Positions 43,439 through 53,482 of a DNA stretch of 64,000 nt are shown here, one piece after another. The notes under the pieces are model-generated. The model saw nothing but the letters and a program-made list of their open reading frames with translations. It was not told where the DNA came from and did not search any database. Every line of letters begins with the position of its first letter. The first letter of the stretch is position 1. Position numbers and translations under genes: made by a program. The stretch is taken from assembly GCA_900119535.1 (NCBI GenBank), contig FPJT01000010.1:1-64000 (forward strand), given 5' to 3'. The stretch comes from Ruminococcus sp. XPD3002 (lineage in GTDB: Bacteria > Bacillota > Clostridia > Oscillospirales > Ruminococcaceae).

Positions 43439-45571
43439 ATGAAGTATATAAACAAGACAGCAGCCTTTGCTATGAGCCTGCTGCTCTGCATGGGGGCATA
43501 CGCTCCCGCAGTCTCTTTCGCAGAAGAACCTGAAGGTCTCTATGCGATAGAGGACGAGACCGAGGCAGTCGAGTCGGAAACAAAGACCTCGGGCAGCTTT
43601 ACCTATAGCCTCACTACAGAGGGAAACGCCTGTATCGAGGACTGCTCCGATACCTCAGCGGAACTCGTTATACCTGATGAGATAGACGGCAAAAAGGTTA
43701 CGGAGCTCGGCGCAGGCGCTTTCGGAGAGTCTCCCGCAGAGACCATAACCATACCTTCTTCCGTTGAGTATATATATGCGGAAAATCCTTTTGCAAGATG
43801 TGCAGAGCTGAAAGAAATAAAAATAGACGGGGAAAGCGATTACTACACACTTAAGGACGGCGTACTCTTTACAAAGGATATGTCAAAGCTCGTTATGTAT
43901 CCGCCAAAAAAACAGGGAACTTCATATACAGTCCCCGAAGGCGTGCTTAACCTCGGAGTTGCCGCATTCTACAACAATGCCTCACTTACAGAGATAAAGC
44001 TCCCTTCCTCCGCCGAGGAAATGGGACACCATACCTTCGCAGGATGCAGCGCACTCAAAAGCATCGATATGTCGGGTACAAAGATCTCCTTCATCGAGGA
44101 CCTCGCTTTCTTCGAGTGTACTTCTCTCTCGGAAGTGAAATTCTATGAGAACTGCCTTTCTATCGGTCTTGGTTCGTTCTACATGTGTAAGGCTCTCACC
44201 GAGATAGAGCTTCCTCAGCACCTTATAGATATCGGTCAGAGCGCTTTCATGGCAACAGGTCTGAAGGAGATAACCGTTCCTTCATCCGTCGAGTCAATAG
44301 GCTATTCCGCCCTCGGATATGATGATAATGAAAACGCTGTAAGCGGCTTCGTTGTTATCGGCGATGAAAATTCCGCTGCACAGAAATATTGTACCGATAC
44401 AGATGAGGAATACGACTATAAAAATAATTTCGAGTTCGTAAGCACTCAATACGCCGAAGCAAGAAAGGAATACCTCTCGCTTGATACCAAATTATCAGGT
44501 GACTATGAGTATATGGTAGAGGACGGCAAGGCTACCCTTGTATTCTGCTCTTCAACTGCATACGATGTGAACGTTCCTTCCGAAATAGACGGCTATGAAC
44601 TTACAAAAATATACAAGGGCGCTTTCCTTACCTGTGACTGCTCAGAGATAACTCTCCCCGAGACTGTCACAACTATCGGCGACACGGCTTTCAAAGAAAC
44701 TCTTATCGTACTGAACCTCCCTGCAAGCTGTACAACTATCGAGGGTGAAGAACCTTTCATATACTGTACAGGTCTTGAAGAAATAAACGTTGCCGCAGGA
44801 AATACCGCTTACAGCTCGGAAAACGGCGTTCTCTACAATGCCGATAAATCGGAGCTCATCGCCTATCCTATGGCTAAGTGGCAGACCGATTTCACTGCAC
44901 CGAAAACAGTGAAAAAAATCGGCAAATCCGCTTTCTGCAATAACCCTTACTTAGAGTCTGCCGACATTTCAACGGTTACGAATATCGGTACATACGCTTT
45001 CGAGGGATGTACTTCACTTTCCAACGTGAAGTTCTCGAAGGACCTCGTTGCAGTTGGTGCTGATGCATTCTATGACTGCCCTTCACTTAAAAGAATCCGC
45101 CTTTACAACAAGCTTGAAACTCTCGGAGAATGTGCTTTCGGTTACTGCTTCGATGAGGAGGCTGCTGCCGAAATACAGGAAAAACAGGCTGAAAAAGCTC
45201 AGCAGTCCGCTCTTGACACTCTTCTCGGCGAAGAGGAAGAGAAACTGCCTTCTACCGACAGGCTTGTTGACGGATTCAAGATCTACGCCGACGAGAATAC
45301 TCTCGGTTATAACTACGCAGAGGCAAACAATATAGAAACTGTTACAAACACCATCCCCATAGGAAGCAAGAATGTTGCCAAAGGCTTCCTTTACGGCATC
45401 GCAGGTCTCGCTGCTGCCGCTTTAATGGCAGTTATCGGCGTTATAACAGGCAAGAGCATCAGCAGAAAAAAAGCTCAGAAAAAACACGACGAGCTTGTTA
45501 AAGCTACAAATGAGAAAATAAAAAAGAAGCGCGAAGAAGCAGAGGAGGTCAAAAAGAATGAAGCTGAATAA
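43439..45571 (+). CDS. surface BspA-type leucine-rich-repeat protein
   Basis: 710 residues. Signal peptide, then two blocks of LRR_5/BspA-like repeats ('LKEI.LPSSVE.IG..AF..C..L'), at about 45-310 and 360-600. A C-terminal transmembrane helix (IAGLAAAALMAVIGVITG) is followed by a Lys/Glu-rich cytoplasmic tail. It is thus an outward-facing membrane-anchored protein that may bind host or substrate surfaces. The downstream gene overlaps by 14 bases and has the same layout. Confidence 0.88.
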   Translation: MKYINKTAAFAMSLLLCMGAYAPAVSFAEEPEGLYAIEDETEAVESETKTSGSFTYSLTTEGNACIEDCSDTSAELVIPDEIDGKKVTELGAGAFGESPAETITIPSSVEYIYAENPFARCAELKEIKIDGESDYYTLKDGVLFTKDMSKLVMYPPKKQGTSYTVPEGVLNLGVAAFYNNASLTEIKLPSSAEEMGHHTFAGCSALKSIDMSGTKISFIEDLAFFECTSLSEVKFYENCLSIGLGSFYMCKALTEIELPQHLIDIGQSAFMATGLKEITVPSSVESIGYSALGYDDNENAVSGFVVIGDENSAAQKYCTDTDEEYDYKNNFEFVSTQYAEARKEYLSLDTKLSGDYEYMVEDGKATLVFCSSTAYDVNVPSEIDGYELTKIYKGAFLTCDCSEITLPETVTTIGDTAFKETLIVLNLPASCTTIEGEEPFIYCTGLEEINVAAGNTAYSSENGVLYNADKSELIAYPMAKWQTDFTAPKTVKKIGKSAFCNNPYLESADISTVTNIGTYAFEGCTSLSNVKFSKDLVAVGADAFYDCPSLKRIRLYNKLETLGECAFGYCFDEEAAAEIQEKQAEKAQQSALDTLLGEEEEKLPSTDRLVDGFKIYADENTLGYNYAEANNIETVTNTIPIGSKNVAKGFLYGIAGLAAAALMAVIGVITGKSISRKKAQKKHDELVKATNEKIKKKREEAEEVKKNEAE

Positions 45572-46904
45572 GCTGTTATCTGCCGCTGCGGCAGGATTCA
45601 TCATCCTCAGTGCTGTTCCCTCAGCCGCTTCAGCTGTGGACGATACTATGCTCAATCCACAGGAAGAGCTTACCGACGGTACTTTTACTTACGAACTCGA
45701 AAACGGTTCGTACATCCTTACTCACTGCGAGACCGGTGCCATTGTTACGGAAGTTCCGCAGGAAAGAAACGGCTATACCATTACCGCTATTGCTGACAAC
45801 GCTTTTACGGAATGTACCAAAATAACCGAACTGAAAATACCGATGTCGGTAAAAAAGATAGGTACAAGCGCTTTTGCCGGCTGTACTTCACTCAGCAAGA
45901 TAACTCTTCCCGATAAGCTTACAGAAATACCCGAAGGCGCTTTCATAAGCTGTACTTCCCTTGAATCGGTGGATATCCCCGACAGCGTGACCTCTATAGG
46001 CAACTACGCTTTCTATGGATGCGCTGCTCTTGCGGATGTTACCCTCCCCGCTTCACTCAGCAACTTTGGCACTATGGCCTTTGCAGACTGCGAGTCCATT
46101 GACAATATCGATGCTTCAAAATGCAGCGGTTATAACTTTGCCGACGGTATGCTGACTGACAGCGGAAAAACAAAGATATACCGTGCTTCAACCAAGCTTA
46201 CGGGCGATGTTTACATCGATAATACCGTAACTTCTATCGAACCGGGCGCTTTCTCACTCTGCGAAAATATTGAGAACCTTTTCATTCCTTCTTCCGTTGT
46301 TACTATCGGTGACGACGCCTTCGGCTACTGCGGAGGTCTCAAGAAGATAGATTTCTCAGAGGGACTCAATACTATCGCTCCGATAGCCTTCAAATACTGC
46401 CTTGAGCTTGAAACAGTCGAGTTCCCCACTACACTTAAGGAAATAGGCGAGGGTGCCTTCTTCAACTGTCCGAAGCTGAACCGCGTTACACTTAACGAGG
46501 GACTTGAAACCGTCGGAAACGGCGCTTTCGTGGGATGTACTTCATTGAACAGTATTGCTGTTCCGAGAAGCGTTACTAAGATAGACGAAAATGCTTTCGG
46601 CTATAATATCAGCCAGGAAGGTCAGTATGAGCTCAACAACAACTTCAAAATGAGCGTTTTCTCCAATACGGCAGGCGCAAGATATGCTTTTTCCAATAAG
46701 ATAAGCAGCGATTCCGTTGACAAGGACCTTAAAAAGACCGCTTTCCTGATAGTTGCGGCAGGTCTTGTTATCGCAGCTATAGTTTTTGCTATAGTTCTTA
46801 TGGCAAGAGGCAGAAAGGGTGCTTCTGCAGCCGTCAAGGAAGCCGAAAAGCTCGAAAAGGAACAGGAAGAGGAAGCAAACTACAAGAAGATAATCGATGA
46901 ATGA
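45558..46904 (+). CDS. second BspA-type leucine-rich-repeat membrane protein
   Basis: 448 residues. Signal peptide, LRR_5 repeats over about 30-370, transmembrane helix (AFLIVAAGLVIAAIVFAIVL) and a charged cytoplasmic tail. Start ATG lies inside the end of the preceding LRR gene with GAGGAGG upstream, so the two are translationally coupled and probably act together at the cell surface. Confidence 0.88.
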   Translation: MKLNKLLSAAAAGFIILSAVPSAASAVDDTMLNPQEELTDGTFTYELENGSYILTHCETGAIVTEVPQERNGYTITAIADNAFTECTKITELKIPMSVKKIGTSAFAGCTSLSKITLPDKLTEIPEGAFISCTSLESVDIPDSVTSIGNYAFYGCAALADVTLPASLSNFGTMAFADCESIDNIDASKCSGYNFADGMLTDSGKTKIYRASTKLTGDVYIDNTVTSIEPGAFSLCENIENLFIPSSVVTIGDDAFGYCGGLKKIDFSEGLNTIAPIAFKYCLELETVEFPTTLKEIGEGAFFNCPKLNRVTLNEGLETVGNGAFVGCTSLNSIAVPRSVTKIDENAFGYNISQEGQYELNNNFKMSVFSNTAGARYAFSNKISSDSVDKDLKKTAFLIVAAGLVIAAIVFAIVLMARGRKGASAAVKEAEKLEKEQEEEANYKKIIDE

Positions 46905-46920
46905 TATTGCACAGACTATC

Positions 46921-46955
46921 AAAGCCGCAGTACTCATGAGCACTGCGGCTTTTCT
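46921..46955 (+). terminator. intrinsic terminator
   Basis: AAAGCCGCAGT and ACTGCGGCTTTT around ten bases, with TTCTT after. Ends the leucine-rich-repeat operon. Confidence 0.93.
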
Positions 46956-46994
46956 TCTTACATACATGGTAAATTATATTAAGGAGATCGGATA

Positions 46995-47756
46995 TTGATA
47001 ATAGATGCACATTTACACCTTCCTGTAGGAGAGAAATTCCGCACTCTTCAGGAAAAGAAAGAGAAACTGCTTGCAGAGATGAATGAGAATCACGTTGATA
47101 AATGCATTGTTATTGCAGATTCATGGCCGGAAAGCGAGATAGGTTCGACGGATGAGCTTACAGATCTTTTTCCTGTTACCGAAGAGCAGCGTGTTCTGGT
47201 TGCAGGCGGTATCAGTCCGGATGTTTCCTTCAGAGAAAGCCTTTCAAAGCTGAATGGATATCTTGACCGCAGACAGATCGTCGGAATAAAACTGTATACA
47301 GGGCACGAGAAATTCTATCTTGATGATGAGAGACTGAGTGAGGTCTATGAAACCGCTTTAAGGTACAATGTACCTGTACTTTTCCATTCCGGCTGGGATG
47401 ATGCACAGTACGGAAATGCTGACCTTGCGGAGAAAGTGCTTGGAAAATACCCTGAGCTGAAGCTTGTATGCTGTCACTGCTGGTATCCGCATATACAGAA
47501 ATGCATGAAGCTTATCAAGTATCCCAATATGTTCTTCGACCTTTCGTCCGTTGCTGATGATGCAGATACACAGAACGATATAGCAGACAGCGTAATGACA
47601 CTTATAGAAAAAGTGCCGGATCGTGTTATATTTGGCTCTGACAGCTTCGGATGCAGTATGAAGGAGCATATCAGGTTTATCGGAAGTCTGGACCTTGCAC
47701 CTGAGACCAAACAGAAAATTTTTTATGACAACGCAAAAAGAATATATCAGATTTAA
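46995..47756 (+). CDS. amidohydrolase family protein
   Basis: 253 residues of a TIM-barrel metal-dependent hydrolase: HLHLP near the N-terminus (metal-binding HxH), GIKLYTGHEKFYL, VLFHSGWDD and a C-terminal FGSDSFG aspartate. Substrate unknown; the amidohydrolase_2 type is typical. The start is TTG, with AAGGAG nine bases upstream. A GNAT gene follows by 11 bases. Confidence 0.83.
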   Translation: MIIDAHLHLPVGEKFRTLQEKKEKLLAEMNENHVDKCIVIADSWPESEIGSTDELTDLFPVTEEQRVLVAGGISPDVSFRESLSKLNGYLDRRQIVGIKLYTGHEKFYLDDERLSEVYETALRYNVPVLFHSGWDDAQYGNADLAEKVLGKYPELKLVCCHCWYPHIQKCMKLIKYPNMFFDLSSVADDADTQNDIADSVMTLIEKVPDRVIFGSDSFGCSMKEHIRFIGSLDLAPETKQKIFYDNAKRIYQI

Positions 47757-47767
47757 AGGAGATAATT

Positions 47768-48223
47768 ATGATCAAACTTATCAAAGATGCAGATACCAAA
47801 CGAACAATTGCAAGAAAAGTACTTGAAGCGCTCCGTGACTGGTTTGAAGTTGATGAGAGCAGAGAAAAGTATATTGCCGAAAGCGCAGAGCAGATATTCC
47901 TTGCCGCTGAAGAGGACGGGGAATACGTCGGTTTTCTCTGCCTTAAAAGGACAGGAAATGCAACTGTTGAGCTTGCAGTTATGGGAGTTCTCAAGGAATA
48001 CCACCGAAAGGGACTCGGAAGAGAACTCTTTGAAGAAGCTAAAAAAATAGCAAAGGAAGAAGGTTTCTCCTTCATGCAGGTCAAGACAGTTCAGATGGGA
48101 GTGTATGAGGACTACGACAGAACTAATCTCTTCTATCTCTCATGCGGATTCAAGGAACTGGAGGTCATAAAGGAATTGTGGGGAGAGGATAACCCTTGTC
48201 AGATATACATCATGTCACTCTGA
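47768..48223 (+). CDS. GNAT family N-acetyltransferase
   Basis: 151 residues. VELAVMGVLKEYHRKGLGRELFEEAKKIAKEEG is acetyl-CoA motif A and NLFYLSCGFKELEVI motif B. AAAGGAG precedes the ATG. It forms an operon with the amidohydrolase, whose substrate it may act on; not determinable. Confidence 0.85.
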   Translation: MIKLIKDADTKRTIARKVLEALRDWFEVDESREKYIAESAEQIFLAAEEDGEYVGFLCLKRTGNATVELAVMGVLKEYHRKGLGRELFEEAKKIAKEEGFSFMQVKTVQMGVYEDYDRTNLFYLSCGFKELEVIKELWGEDNPCQIYIMSL

Positions 48224-48264
48224 GACAAAGTGCAATAGGGACACTTATACAGAAAATATATGCG

Positions 48265-48475
48265 TATTTATCCGGGGGAAACCTTTCTGAGGAAAGGTTC
48301 TCCCCCGAACCCCTTTCCAAAGACTTTCTGCCCCAAATTTTCAGCCTTGCATGGCACTTACTCATAGTATTACTAAAACAGTAGTTTTACAAGAGCGCCA
48401 TGCAAGGCTGAAAATTTAAAGTAAAAGGCTCAGAAAAGAACTCAGAGAGACCTCTTATCAAAAGATTGCCCCGAT
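48265..48475. repeat. structured palindromic element, copy 1
   Basis: A GGGGGAAACC...GGTTCTCCCCC hairpin is followed by CCAAAGACTTTCTGCCCC and a long stem (CAGCCTTGCATGGC...GCCATGCAAGGCTG) around CATAGTATTACTAAAACAGT. The second copy, in reverse orientation, is at 55995-56215. Confidence 0.82.
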
Positions 48476-48510
48476 AAGTATACATACATCTTATGCATAA
48501 GTCTCCCAGT

Positions 48511-51141
48511 TTACTCGTCACGCTTCGGGGACAAAAACAGCAGTCCCGATATGCTGCTTATTATCGGTACGGCTGCGCTGAATGCAAGCGCCGTGAGCAT
48601 CTGCTGCGAGGAAAGATCAACTGTGCCGAATACCGTCTGAAGCTGCGGAACAGCGACTGCGGCGGCAAGTACCGCAAATGAAATCAGCACCGAGAATACA
48701 AGCTTCATATTGCTGAAAAGGTCTATGCCGAACAGTGAATGTTCTTCGGATTTGCACTCGAAAACGTGTATCAGCTGGGACATAACAAGGGTGATGAGTG
48801 CGGCAGTCCTGCCCGAATCCACCGAACCGCTCATCCGCATAACTGCGGCAAATGAAGCAAGTGCAGACAGTCCGATGAGTATTCCCCGAATGACTATCTT
48901 CCACATCAGTCCGCCTGCAAAGAAGCCCTCGTCGGAACGTCTCGGCGGTCTGCTCATAACGTTTTTCTCGGGCGGTTCCATTCCAAGCGCCACCGCAGGA
49001 AGACCGTCCGTGACCAGATTCACCAGAAGAAGCTGTACAGGCAGCAGCACTACAGGCATACCGAGAAGTATCCCCAGGAACATCGTCAGGACCTCGCCTA
49101 TGTTGCAGGAGAGAAGATACCTCACGAACCGCCTTATATTGGCGTAAACACAGCGTCCCTGTTCAACTGCTCCAACAAGCGTCGCAAGGTTGTCATCAAG
49201 GAGTATCACATCCGCCGCCTGCTTCGTTACGTCCGTACCTGTAACGCCCATTGCTACGCCTACATCGGCTTCCTTGACCGCAGGGGCATCATTAACGCCG
49301 TCCCCTGTCATGGTGACTATCTCACCAAGCCGCCTGAAGCTTCGCACGATACGCAGTTTGTGTATCGGCTCTACCCTTGCGAATACCGTGTATTTGTTTA
49401 TGCACCTGTCCAGTTCATCGTCGGACAGCCTGTCAAGTTCCGCACCTGTCATTGCAAGACCGCCTCTCAGCAGACCAGCCTTTTTTGCAACTGCTACGGC
49501 GGTATTTTTGTGGTCGCCTGTTATCATGACAGTCCGTACTGATGCAGCGGCACATTTGCGGATAGCAGTTTTAGCCTCCTCACGTGGCGGATCGTACATT
49601 CCTGCGATACCGAGAAATACAAGCTCACTGCTGTAGGGAACGAAGTCCGCCGACTTGCGGAAGGCAAGCACAAGTACCCTCAGCGCCCTTCCGGACATAT
49701 CATTCATTTTTCGTTCTATACGGCTTCGCACTGCGGAGGTCATGGGGATGATACTGCCCTTGCTGTCCATATACATCCTGCAACGCGGAAGAATCACCTC
49801 ACCTGCGCCCTTATAATAGGTCATGCGTTCTGAACCTGCGGAGCAGTGTACCGCCATGAAGCGGTAGTCGCTGTCGAAGGGCAGTTCATCAAGTTTTCGG
49901 TATTCCGATGATACTGCTGAGGGAGTGAGTCCGCCCTTTGCTGCGGCAATAAGAAGCGCCGCTTCCGTAGGATCTCCCGTTACCTTCCAGCTCCGTCCCG
50001 AACTGCGGAACAATGCCGATTTCTCAGGCTCTATGGATGCGGTCGTACACAAAGAGCCGCACCTCAGTGCCTCCGCAAGTGCAGGCTCCGAACCGATATC
50101 CGCTGAAGCTCCGCCCTTTGATACCTTTCCTTCCATTCGGTAGCCCATTCCGCTGAATGTGAAATCTTCATCCGCAGTTGCAAGCTCGGTAACTGTCATT
50201 CTGTTCTCGGTTATCGTGCCTGTCTTATCCGAACATATCACCGAAGTGCAGCCGAGAGTCTCGACGCTGTGAAGTCTGTTCACAAGTGCCTTATGTTTCA
50301 TCATTCGGCTTACGGCAAGAGCAAGGGATATGGTAACTGTTGCGGGAAGTCCCTCGGGTATAGCGGCAATGGCTATGGTTATGCCTGTCATGAGCATGTC
50401 GAAAACATCCTCTCCTCTGAGAACTCCTGCAAGGAATACCGCCGCACATACTGCAAGGCATATGACAGCAACCGCCTTGCCAAGCTCCGCAAGGCGCTTC
50501 TGGAGCGGAGTCTGTTCATTGCCGATATCCTTAAGAAGCTCCGATATCCTGCCCATCTGCGCCGATTTGCCCGTAGCTATGACTCGTGCTGTACAGCTTC
50601 CCTTTGTCACTGATGTTCCGCAGTAGACTATGTTCTCCTTGTTCAGCGAATTATCCGTATCGTCGGTATCTCCCACCGCCTTGCGTACTGCCTCGGATTC
50701 GCCTGTGAGTATGGATTCGTCCGCATAAAGTCCCGCCGCCCTGAGAAGTACACAGTCCGCAGGCACTCTGTCTCCCGCTTCAAGCTCGATAACGTCCTCC
50801 CTTACCAGTCGGGCGGCAGGTATCTCAGCAAGCTTTCCGTCACGGTAGCACTTCGCTGTGGGCGCAGTCATGGAGCGCAGAGCTTCAAGAGTGTTCTCGG
50901 TCCTGTATTCCTGAACGAATCCAAGCACCGCATTTAGCAATACTATGAGGATTATGGTCACTGCGTCCGATATTTCTCCCAAAAGGACGGATATGACTGT
51001 AGCTCCCAGCAGTATCATCACCATTACATCCCTGAACTGACCTAAAAATATCTTCGCCGCACCGTTCCTGCGGTTCTCGGAAAGGACGTTCTCTCCCTCT
51101 TCTTTAAGCCGTTTTTCCGCTTCTTTTTCCGTTATTCCCAT
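48511..51141 (-). CDS. calcium-type P-type ATPase
   Basis: About 876 residues, a P2 (IIA/PMCA-like) cation pump. It has AIPEGLPATVTISLALAV in the fourth membrane helix, the phosphorylation site CSDKTGTITENRM, ATP-binding region and hinge MTGDGVNDAPAVKEADVGVAMG. N-terminal actuator region has TGESEAVRK. Four helices before and six after the catalytic domain. Ca2+ export is the most likely role, though Mn2+ or others are possible. The start at 51141 is chosen behind AAAGGATG. Confidence 0.9.
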   Translation of the reverse strand: MGITEKEAEKRLKEEGENVLSENRRNGAAKIFLGQFRDVMVMILLGATVISVLLGEISDAVTIILIVLLNAVLGFVQEYRTENTLEALRSMTAPTAKCYRDGKLAEIPAARLVREDVIELEAGDRVPADCVLLRAAGLYADESILTGESEAVRKAVGDTDDTDNSLNKENIVYCGTSVTKGSCTARVIATGKSAQMGRISELLKDIGNEQTPLQKRLAELGKAVAVICLAVCAAVFLAGVLRGEDVFDMLMTGITIAIAAIPEGLPATVTISLALAVSRMMKHKALVNRLHSVETLGCTSVICSDKTGTITENRMTVTELATADEDFTFSGMGYRMEGKVSKGGASADIGSEPALAEALRCGSLCTTASIEPEKSALFRSSGRSWKVTGDPTEAALLIAAAKGGLTPSAVSSEYRKLDELPFDSDYRFMAVHCSAGSERMTYYKGAGEVILPRCRMYMDSKGSIIPMTSAVRSRIERKMNDMSGRALRVLVLAFRKSADFVPYSSELVFLGIAGMYDPPREEAKTAIRKCAAASVRTVMITGDHKNTAVAVAKKAGLLRGGLAMTGAELDRLSDDELDRCINKYTVFARVEPIHKLRIVRSFRRLGEIVTMTGDGVNDAPAVKEADVGVAMGVTGTDVTKQAADVILLDDNLATLVGAVEQGRCVYANIRRFVRYLLSCNIGEVLTMFLGILLGMPVVLLPVQLLLVNLVTDGLPAVALGMEPPEKNVMSRPPRRSDEGFFAGGLMWKIVIRGILIGLSALASFAAVMRMSGSVDSGRTAALITLVMSQLIHVFECKSEEHSLFGIDLFSNMKLVFSVLISFAVLAAAVAVPQLQTVFGTVDLSSQQMLTALAFSAAVPIISSISGLLFLSPKRDE

Positions 51142-51329
51142 TGGTATCATCCTTTCAGTTATACTGATAAATGATATGTCCGGCATGGACAGGATATGAC
51201 GCAAATAAATATCAATTCACACTTTCTTTACATATAACTAACGGCAACTCTGTTGACTGTAATGTGTAACTATGTTAGAATTAACACGGTATTATTTACC
51301 ATACAGAAAAAAAATAAAGGAGAGTATTT

Positions 51330-52904
51330 ATGAAAATCAAAGGAATTATTGCTTCGGCATTGTCTGTCATACTGCTTTGTTCAGGTATTTTACCCGCTTC
51401 AGGCAGCATCTGCGCCGCTGCAGCAGACTCAGCCACTATCAGTGCAACTGAGATCAACGCCGGAGCAGGTAACATCATCTCGTTCCCTATCAATCTTTCA
51501 AACACTTCAAATGTCCCCAAATCAAACAGACTCGCTTTTTCTATAACCTACGACCAGCCCCTCCAGCTTGCTACAACAAGCTTCGGTTCGGATGATCCAT
51601 ATGTTACCTACGGCAATACAGGAATAACCAACGGTACGTTTGAAGTAAACCAGGAGGACCACATCGTTATATTTACCTCAGACAAAATCAACACTTCCCT
51701 TAAAGACGGCAAGATACTCGATCTCTATTTCATCGTACCCGAAAACGCCGTTGTGGGAAAATACAACATCACTTTCTCTGAGACCGATCTCTTCGGACAA
51801 TCTTCCGATTCTTTCGCTGTTACTCCTAAAAACGGTGCAGTCAAAGTATTCAGCGAAGTAACCCCTCCTGAGCAGCTGATATCGGGCGACCGTATTTACG
51901 GCACACCGGGCGAAACTGTTGAATACAATATAAAGGCAATCAATCCTCCTGAAGTATATGGCATAGGAGTTCAGCTTGATTACGATAATGCACTTAAACT
52001 CAAAACCGTAAAGGGCCATGATGATCTTCCTGATGTGTCGTTCTTCAAGGATATTAAAGATTACTCGATAACACGTTCGATTAATGACGACGAGGGTATC
52101 GCCTCTATAGGTATAAGTTTAAAAGATTCAAAGATGCCTTCAGGCTCGTATGATTTTATGAAGCTGTGGTTCACTATTCCCGAGGACGCAAAGCCGGGAT
52201 ATTACCCTGTTATCCTAACTTCAAAATATAGTAATTCAAAGAGCGATTTTGGAGATATCGAATCCCGTCACGGCTGGATAAGAGTTAAAGGTGATGAACC
52301 CGAGGTTACTATGTCCGCCGAGAATATAACTGCTGTTCCTGGTGAAACTATCTGCTACTCGGTTTTCGTCAACGATAACCCCGGATATGATGTTGCTTCG
52401 GTTCAGATGAAATTCGATCCGCGCTTCACTATCCGAAAGGAATCTGCCGTTCCGAACGGTGCTTATACGATAAGCGGTCCCGCAGCTCTCACAACAAGCA
52501 ATGTTGCTACACTTAATCAGAAAACAGGTACAGTTACATTCGACGATTCAGGTAAATCCAACAACAGAACAGGTAAGCTCTTCTCAATATACCTCACTAT
52601 CCCCGAGGACACAGAACCCGGAAAATACCCCGTTACTTTCATCGAAAGCTTCGCTGCTGTAAACGGTAAACAATATAAGGTAAAGGCTACAGGCGGCGCT
52701 ATCACCGTCAAGAACCTCTCTACCGTAAAGGGTGATGCTAACTGCGACGGAAAACTCGATATCGCTGATGCCGTACTCCTTCAGAAGTGGCTCATGAATG
52801 TCCCTGAGACTGAGCTTCAGCGCTGGCAGAATGCTGACGTATGCGAGGATAAGACTCTTGATGCTTTCGACCTTGCTGCCCTCAGACGTCTGCTCGTAAA
52901 GTAA
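51330..52904 (+). CDS. secreted cohesin-like repeat protein with C-terminal dockerin
   Basis: 524 residues. Signal peptide, then three cohesin-like beta domains (about 35-175, 188-325 and 330-460; typical GETVEYNIKAINPPEVYGIGVQLDYD and FTIPEDAKPGYYPV). The end is a dockerin (GDANCDGKLDIADAVLLQKWL and ADVCEDKTLDAFDLAALRRLL). A protein with both partners is an adaptor scaffoldin: the dockerin would dock on a larger scaffold while the cohesins collect enzymes. The cohesin call is on sequence pattern only. AAAGGAG is upstream. Confidence 0.8.
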   Translation: MKIKGIIASALSVILLCSGILPASGSICAAAADSATISATEINAGAGNIISFPINLSNTSNVPKSNRLAFSITYDQPLQLATTSFGSDDPYVTYGNTGITNGTFEVNQEDHIVIFTSDKINTSLKDGKILDLYFIVPENAVVGKYNITFSETDLFGQSSDSFAVTPKNGAVKVFSEVTPPEQLISGDRIYGTPGETVEYNIKAINPPEVYGIGVQLDYDNALKLKTVKGHDDLPDVSFFKDIKDYSITRSINDDEGIASIGISLKDSKMPSGSYDFMKLWFTIPEDAKPGYYPVILTSKYSNSKSDFGDIESRHGWIRVKGDEPEVTMSAENITAVPGETICYSVFVNDNPGYDVASVQMKFDPRFTIRKESAVPNGAYTISGPAALTTSNVATLNQKTGTVTFDDSGKSNNRTGKLFSIYLTIPEDTEPGKYPVTFIESFAAVNGKQYKVKATGGAITVKNLSTVKGDANCDGKLDIADAVLLQKWLMNVPETELQRWQNADVCEDKTLDAFDLAALRRLLVK

Positions 52905-52985
52905 AGAGCGTGAAATAAAGCTGAAAATAACGAATACCTCACAGGGCGGATATCCTCCGCCCTGTACTTTTTTGTCTCACTGCTA

Positions 52986-53014
52986 TTGACTTTTATCCCG
53001 TTTTGATGTATAAT
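52986..53014 (+). promoter_or_regulatory. tRNA-Thr promoter
   Basis: TTGACT (52986-52991), 17 bases, TATAAT (53009-53014). The spacer resembles the tRNA-Met/Glu promoter. A broken tRNA-like stretch intervenes before the intact tRNA-Thr. Confidence 0.82.
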
Positions 53015-53019
53015 TATTT

Positions 53020-53215
53020 ATGCACTTGTGCAGCACAGCTCCCCGTGCAGCGAATTTGCTGAGCAAACGACCGCTGCCAGCGGCAGATGAAGGGAGTTTG
53101 CGAAGGGATGAAATATGGAGCAATGCAAGCGTCAGCGAAACAGTGCGACTTATTTCTGACCGACAATGAGCAGGTCTCGGACTGATTATAAAGCGACAAG
53201 CGTGCAGCACCTTAC
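53020..53215 (+). pseudogene. interrupted tRNA-Thr-like sequence
   Basis: CTTGTGCAGCACAGCTCC near 53023 resembles the 5' half of the intact tRNA-Thr (CTTGTGTAGCACAGTTGG), and CAATGAGCAGGTC near 53162 matches its anticodon 3' side. Roughly 110 bases separate the two. A duplicated tRNA-Thr broken by an insertion is likely but not proven. Confidence 0.45.
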
Positions 53216-53235
53216 AAAATTCAAAAATTAAATAT

Positions 53236-53311
53236 GCTTGTGTAGCACAGTTGGTAGTGCAGCTCATTCGTAATGAGCAGGTCGCAGGTTCGAGTCCCGT
53301 CACAAGCTCCA
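53236..53311 (+). tRNA. tRNA-Thr (CGT)
   Basis: 76 bases with encoded CCA. Acceptor GCTTGTG pairs with CACAAGC, anticodon stem GCTCA/TGAGC, loop TTCGTAA gives CGT, reading ACG codons. Confidence 0.95.
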
Positions 53312-53336
53312 GCGCAGATTCTGCGCATACAGATCA

Positions 53337-53368
53337 ACGCCTCACTTTATTAGTGGGGCGTCATTTTT
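53337..53368 (+). terminator. terminator after tRNA-Thr
   Basis: ACGCCTCAC and GTGGGGCGT flank TTTATTA, followed by CATTTTTT. Confidence 0.88.
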
Positions 53369-53482
53369 TATCAGTAACGCTTCATTTATCCATATGTGAA
53401 CCATAAAGTGTTCGCATCATTGACATCATACGTATAATATGCTAAAATAACAGACAGTTAATAAAGTGGATGGGAGAGAATT

